Source of the DNA: Spirosoma terrae
Lineage (GTDB): Bacteria > Bacteroidota > Bacteroidia > Cytophagales > Spirosomataceae
Assembly (NCBI RefSeq): GCF_010435915.1
Contig: NZ_JAAFZH010000006.1
Coordinates: forward strand, 301,997 to 365,996
Length of the DNA: 64,000 bases
Direction of reading: 5' to 3'
Each line of letters begins with the position of its first letter. Position 1 is the stretch's first letter. Made by a program: the position numbers and the translations under genes. Of the stretch, positions 61,241 through 64,000 are shown piece after piece. Under the pieces are notes generated by a model. The model worked only from the letters and a program-made list of their open reading frames with translations. It was not told where the DNA came from and did not search any database.

Positions 61241-63394
61241 TTAAGATACTCCTTTAAATTCCTCCTGCAACGCAAAAGGCTGACTACGAAGCCGCTTGCC
61301 GGTAGCCTTAAAGATTGCGTTAGCCACGGCGGCACCGGCTGGTGGTAAAGACGGTTCACCCAAGCCAGTTGGCTCAATTTCGTTCTTCACAAAATGCACC
61401 TCTACTTCCGGGATTTCGTTGAGTCTGATAAGCCGGTAATCGTTAAAATTCTTCTGCTCAGGCATACCATTTTTGAACGTAATGTTTCCATACATGGCAT
61501 GACCGATTCCGTCAACGATACACCCACGAACCTGTTGTTCTGAGCCACTCTGATTAATAACAACACCACAGTCGGCAGCTGAGTACACTTTCTGCAGAAC
61601 CGGTTTTCCTTTCTGCATTACTACCTCTCCTACCTGCGCTACGTAGGATCGGTGCGAGAAATATACGCTGAATCCCTGCGCAACAGGCTTTCCGTCAGGA
61701 CCTTTTTTCTTGCCCCAACCCGATTTTTCAGCAGCTAATTCAATTACACCTTTCATACGGTCGATGTCGTATTTAATAGCACCGACCGGCTTTTGCTTCG
61801 CCTTTTCGAGTAATTCTAGACGAAACTGAACAGGGTCTTTATCGGCAGCCTGCGCCACTTCATCCAGGAAAGCCTGTTCGGCAAAAGCCAGGAAGTTCGT
61901 AATCGGAGCTCGCCATGGCCCCGTTGTGATTGGGGATTTATGGTCTACGCTATCAATCAACAAATTATCAACAGCTCCCGAGGGGAAATTATCTTCCCGC
62001 GTTGCGTTTCCAGCATTGATACTCGCTCCCCGAAGCTTATAGCCAATCATATTTCCCTGGCTATCCAGCGCTGCTTCAAACCGATAGCGAACAGCTGGCC
62101 GATAACTTCCCCCTGTCATATCGTCTTCTCGGGACCAGACTACTTTGACAGGCGCTTTCATGAGCTTAGATACCTGTACAGCTTCGATTACGTAGTCGGC
62201 TTTTAATCTGCGACCAAATCCACCACCCATACGGGTCAGTTCAACACTCACTTTATCGGGTGTAATACCAAGCAGTTTCGCCGTTTCGTTACGTGCCAAT
62301 TCAGGGGTTTGCGTGGGGCCTATCAATTCTGCACCGTCTTCACGAACATGCGCAAAAAAGTTCATAGGCTCTAATGGATTGTGGGGGAGAAACGGGCACT
62401 GGTATTCTGCTTTGACAACCTTTGCTGCATTCTTAAACGCACTGTCGACATCACCATCTTTCCGGCGCACGGTGGCATCTGAGCTATCGAGCATCTCCTT
62501 AAAAAGACGATTGTGATCGGCTGTACTTTCTAAAACATCGGCTTTTTCCCAATCGATCTTCAGCGCGTCTTTTGCCTTTTTAACCTGCCACGTCGATTTG
62601 CCAACCACCGCTACGTTGTTATCAAACGTTACAACATCAACGATTCCTGATATTGCTTTAGCGGCCTTTGCATCAACCGATTTAAGTTTGTAGCCAAAAG
62701 CTGGTCGCTGAATCATGGCAAACAACATCCCCTCGCGGTAAACGTCAAGGCCAAAAAGCGATTTGCCGGTTATAATTTTAGGATTATCAACATTCTTAAC
62801 CGTTGAGCCAATTAGTTTAAAATCCTTGATTTCTTTCAGCTTAACATCAGTTGGCGCAGTCACTTTTGCAGCTTCAGACGCCAGTTCACCGTAGCTTAAG
62901 CGACGATTACTTCCTTTGTGTATCACAAATCCCTTCTCTGTCGAACACTCAGATGCGGAAACGCTCCAACGTTTCGCGCCAGCTTCCAACAGCATATAGC
63001 GTGCAGTTGCGCCAGCTTTACGTAAACGTTGCCATGAGTGCGGAATCGAACCACTTCCTCCGGCAACCTGACGTTCAAATTTCTTGGTATCTAATGGGGC
63101 TTGCTCAACGACCACTTTTTTCCAATCAGCGTCTAATTCTTCAGCAACAATGATCGGGAAGGCGGTTTTTATACCCTGACCAACTTCGGGATTAGGAGAG
63201 AAAATAGTAATAACTCCCTCAGGACTAATCGATAAATAGCTATTGAATTCAGAACCCGTTGCAGCAACGGAATTCGGGTTAACGATAACTGATGCAGCAT
63301 CAGATTCGGACCAGTTAAAACCTAATAGCAACCCACCTCCGGCAGCCGTTGCTATTTTCAGGAAATTTCTGCGGCTTGACTTTGATAGAGTCAT
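61241..63394 (-). CDS. Molybdopterin-dependent aldehyde oxidase/xanthine dehydrogenase-type large subunit (IorB-like)
   Basis: Large catalytic subunit (717 residues) of a xanthine dehydrogenase-family molybdenum hydroxylase, isoquinoline 1-oxidoreductase beta type. Twin-arginine signal [16 protein letters not shown] places it in the periplasm. Two molybdopterin-binding halves: [21 protein letters not shown] near residue 65 and [15 protein letters not shown] near 385; the catalytic Glu region [12 protein letters not shown] is near the C-terminus. It follows the 2Fe-2S subunit by 2 bp. Substrate may be an aldehyde or N-heterocycle. No XdhC-like maturation gene is in the window. Confidence 0.9.
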   Translation of the reverse strand: MTLSKSSRRNFLKIATAAGGGLLLGFNWSESDAASVIVNPNSVAATGSEFNSYLSISPEGVITIFSPNPEVGQGIKTAFPIIVAEELDADWKKVVVEQAPLDTKKFERQVAGGSGSIPHSWQRLRKAGATARYMLLEAGAKRWSVSASECSTEKGFVIHKGSNRRLSYGELASEAAKVTAPTDVKLKEIKDFKLIGSTVKNVDNPKIITGKSLFGLDVYREGMLFAMIQRPAFGYKLKSVDAKAAKAISGIVDVVTFDNNVAVVGKSTWQVKKAKDALKIDWEKADVLESTADHNRLFKEMLDSSDATVRRKDGDVDSAFKNAAKVVKAEYQCPFLPHNPLEPMNFFAHVREDGAELIGPTQTPELARNETAKLLGITPDKVSVELTRMGGGFGRRLKADYVIEAVQVSKLMKAPVKVVWSREDDMTGGSYRPAVRYRFEAALDSQGNMIGYKLRGASINAGNATREDNFPSGAVDNLLIDSVDHKSPITTGPWRAPITNFLAFAEQAFLDEVAQAADKDPVQFRLELLEKAKQKPVGAIKYDIDRMKGVIELAAEKSGWGKKKGPDGKPVAQGFSVYFSHRSYVAQVGEVVMQKGKPVLQKVYSAADCGVVINQSGSEQQVRGCIVDGIGHAMYGNITFKNGMPEQKNFNDYRLIRLNEIPEVEVHFVKNEIEPTGLGEPSLPPAGAAVANAIFKATGKRLRSQPFALQEEFKGVS

Positions 63395-63396
63395 GG

Positions 63397-63882
63397 TTAT
63401 TTGGTTTTTACAGGTTTTGCAGGATTGTTATAGTCGGCAGCACGTTTAACAGCATCGCGAATACGATGATACGTACCACAACGACATAAATTACCGGTCA
63501 TAGTATCATCAATCTGAGCAGCCGTAGGCTTCGGATTCTTTTTGAGCAAAGCAGCAGCAGTCATGATCTGACCCGCCTGGCAATAGCCGCATTGCGGCAC
63601 ATCAATCTCATCCCATGCTTTTTGTACGGGATGTTCTCCGTTTGCCGATAATCCTTCAATCGTAATTACTTTAGCCTTACCAATAGAAGAAACTGGCAGT
63701 ACACAAGATCGAGTTGCTTCTCCGTCGAGATGAACAGTACAAGCACCGCATTGAGCAATACCACAACCGTACTTAGTCCCAAGCAGTCCGAGAGAATCAC
63801 GTAGCACCCATAAAAGAGGAGTATCAGGGTCAACATCGGCCTGATAGCCGCGCCCATTAATTTGTAGTTTGAAGATAGCCAT
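63397..63882 (-). CDS. 2Fe-2S subunit of the molybdenum hydroxylase (IorA-like)
   Basis: Electron-transfer subunit (161 residues) with both clusters: ferredoxin-type Cys in [17 protein letters not shown] (about 40-55) and the helical cluster [11 protein letters not shown] plus [12 protein letters not shown] (about 100-140). It has no own signal peptide and probably travels with the Tat-bearing large subunit. Directly upstream of, and coupled to, the IorB-like gene. Confidence 0.92.
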   Translation of the reverse strand: MAIFKLQINGRGYQADVDPDTPLLWVLRDSLGLLGTKYGCGIAQCGACTVHLDGEATRSCVLPVSSIGKAKVITIEGLSANGEHPVQKAWDEIDVPQCGYCQAGQIMTAAALLKKNPKPTAAQIDDTMTGNLCRCGTYHRIRDAVKRAADYNNPAKPVKTK

Positions 63883-63974
63883 TTATATGCAGGGTTGACA
63901 ACTCAGTAAGCTAAGTTAAGAAAAAACAAAAACTACTGCTCATTATCAATATAAAAGCTACCAAAACGAGAAAA

Positions 63975-63997
63975 GGCGTTGTCGGTCTGACAACGCC
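63975..63997 (-). terminator. Hairpin terminator of a gene beyond the right edge
   Basis: GGCGTTGTC (63975-63983) pairs with GACAACGCC (63989-63997) around GGTCT; on the minus strand TTTT follows. It likely ends a minus-strand gene located outside the window. Confidence 0.75.
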
Positions 63998-64000
63998 CTC

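Noticed and set aside
1..64000. CRISPR arrays, tRNA genes, IS elements, phage genes
   Set aside because: No spaced direct repeats, tRNA-like folds, transposase, integrase or capsid-type proteins were seen on either strand.

Overview
The window looks like chromosomal DNA of a Cytophagales bacterium (phylum Bacteroidota), most likely Spirosoma or a close relative; the genus is an inference from gene content and style. Evidence: two SusC/SusD pairs, many exported proteins with Gln/Cys-type signal peptides, TAnnTTTG promoter boxes in place of sigma70 ones, few Shine-Dalgarno sequences, and M14, DUF4403, DUF4267, DUF3748 and propeller families typical of the group. I found no tRNA, rRNA, transposase, integrase, phage gene or CRISPR array.

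Layout. 0-6 kb: MtfA-like peptidase, DUF4403 lipoprotein, DUF3820 protein, exported DinB protein, large M14 peptidase. 6.4-12 kb: SusC-SusD-LamG lipoprotein operon with a clear promoter but no enzyme. 12.2-14.1 kb: Upf1-type helicase. 14.2-21.2 kb: signalling block with a single-domain response regulator, a very large transporter-like/HEAT/cyclic-nucleotide-binding protein and, convergent to it, a histidine kinase, a response regulator fused to a class III adenylyl cyclase, and an HD hydrolase. 21.2-23.1 kb: gene-poor decaying stretch with a 5'-truncated serine hydrolase and hairpins. 23.1-30.4 kb: Crp/DUF4267/membrane protein operon, then two SDR-AraC pairs flanking a divergent Old Yellow Enzyme/HxlR pair. 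30.4-31.1 kb: non-coding, with a perfect 29-bp inverted repeat.

31-45 kb: a sugar-utilisation locus on the minus strand (isomerase, ribulokinase, SSS symporter, DHDPS-family lyase, SusC, SusD, sialidase-fold glycosidase, DUF3748 propeller) with a divergent AraC regulator. It encodes outer-membrane capture, inner-membrane uptake, isomerisation, phosphorylation and a lyase step. 45-52.9 kb: propeller proteins, a lipoprotein, two exported amidohydrolases, a PhyH oxygenase and an NAD-binding protein. 53.2-56.7 kb: BtuFCD-type ABC importer behind a well-preserved cobalamin riboswitch. 56.7-64 kb: exported propeller-like protein with an APH-type kinase, Gfo/Idh/MocA oxidoreductase, TruC-like pseudouridine synthase, small exported protein, and a Tat-exported molybdenum hydroxylase (IorAB-like).

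Most notable: the cyclase plus cAMP-binding effector block, the sugar locus with an atypical enzyme set, a dispersed over-represented GCTACGT/ACGTAGC word, the long perfect inverted repeat, and start codons placed almost directly behind promoter boxes.
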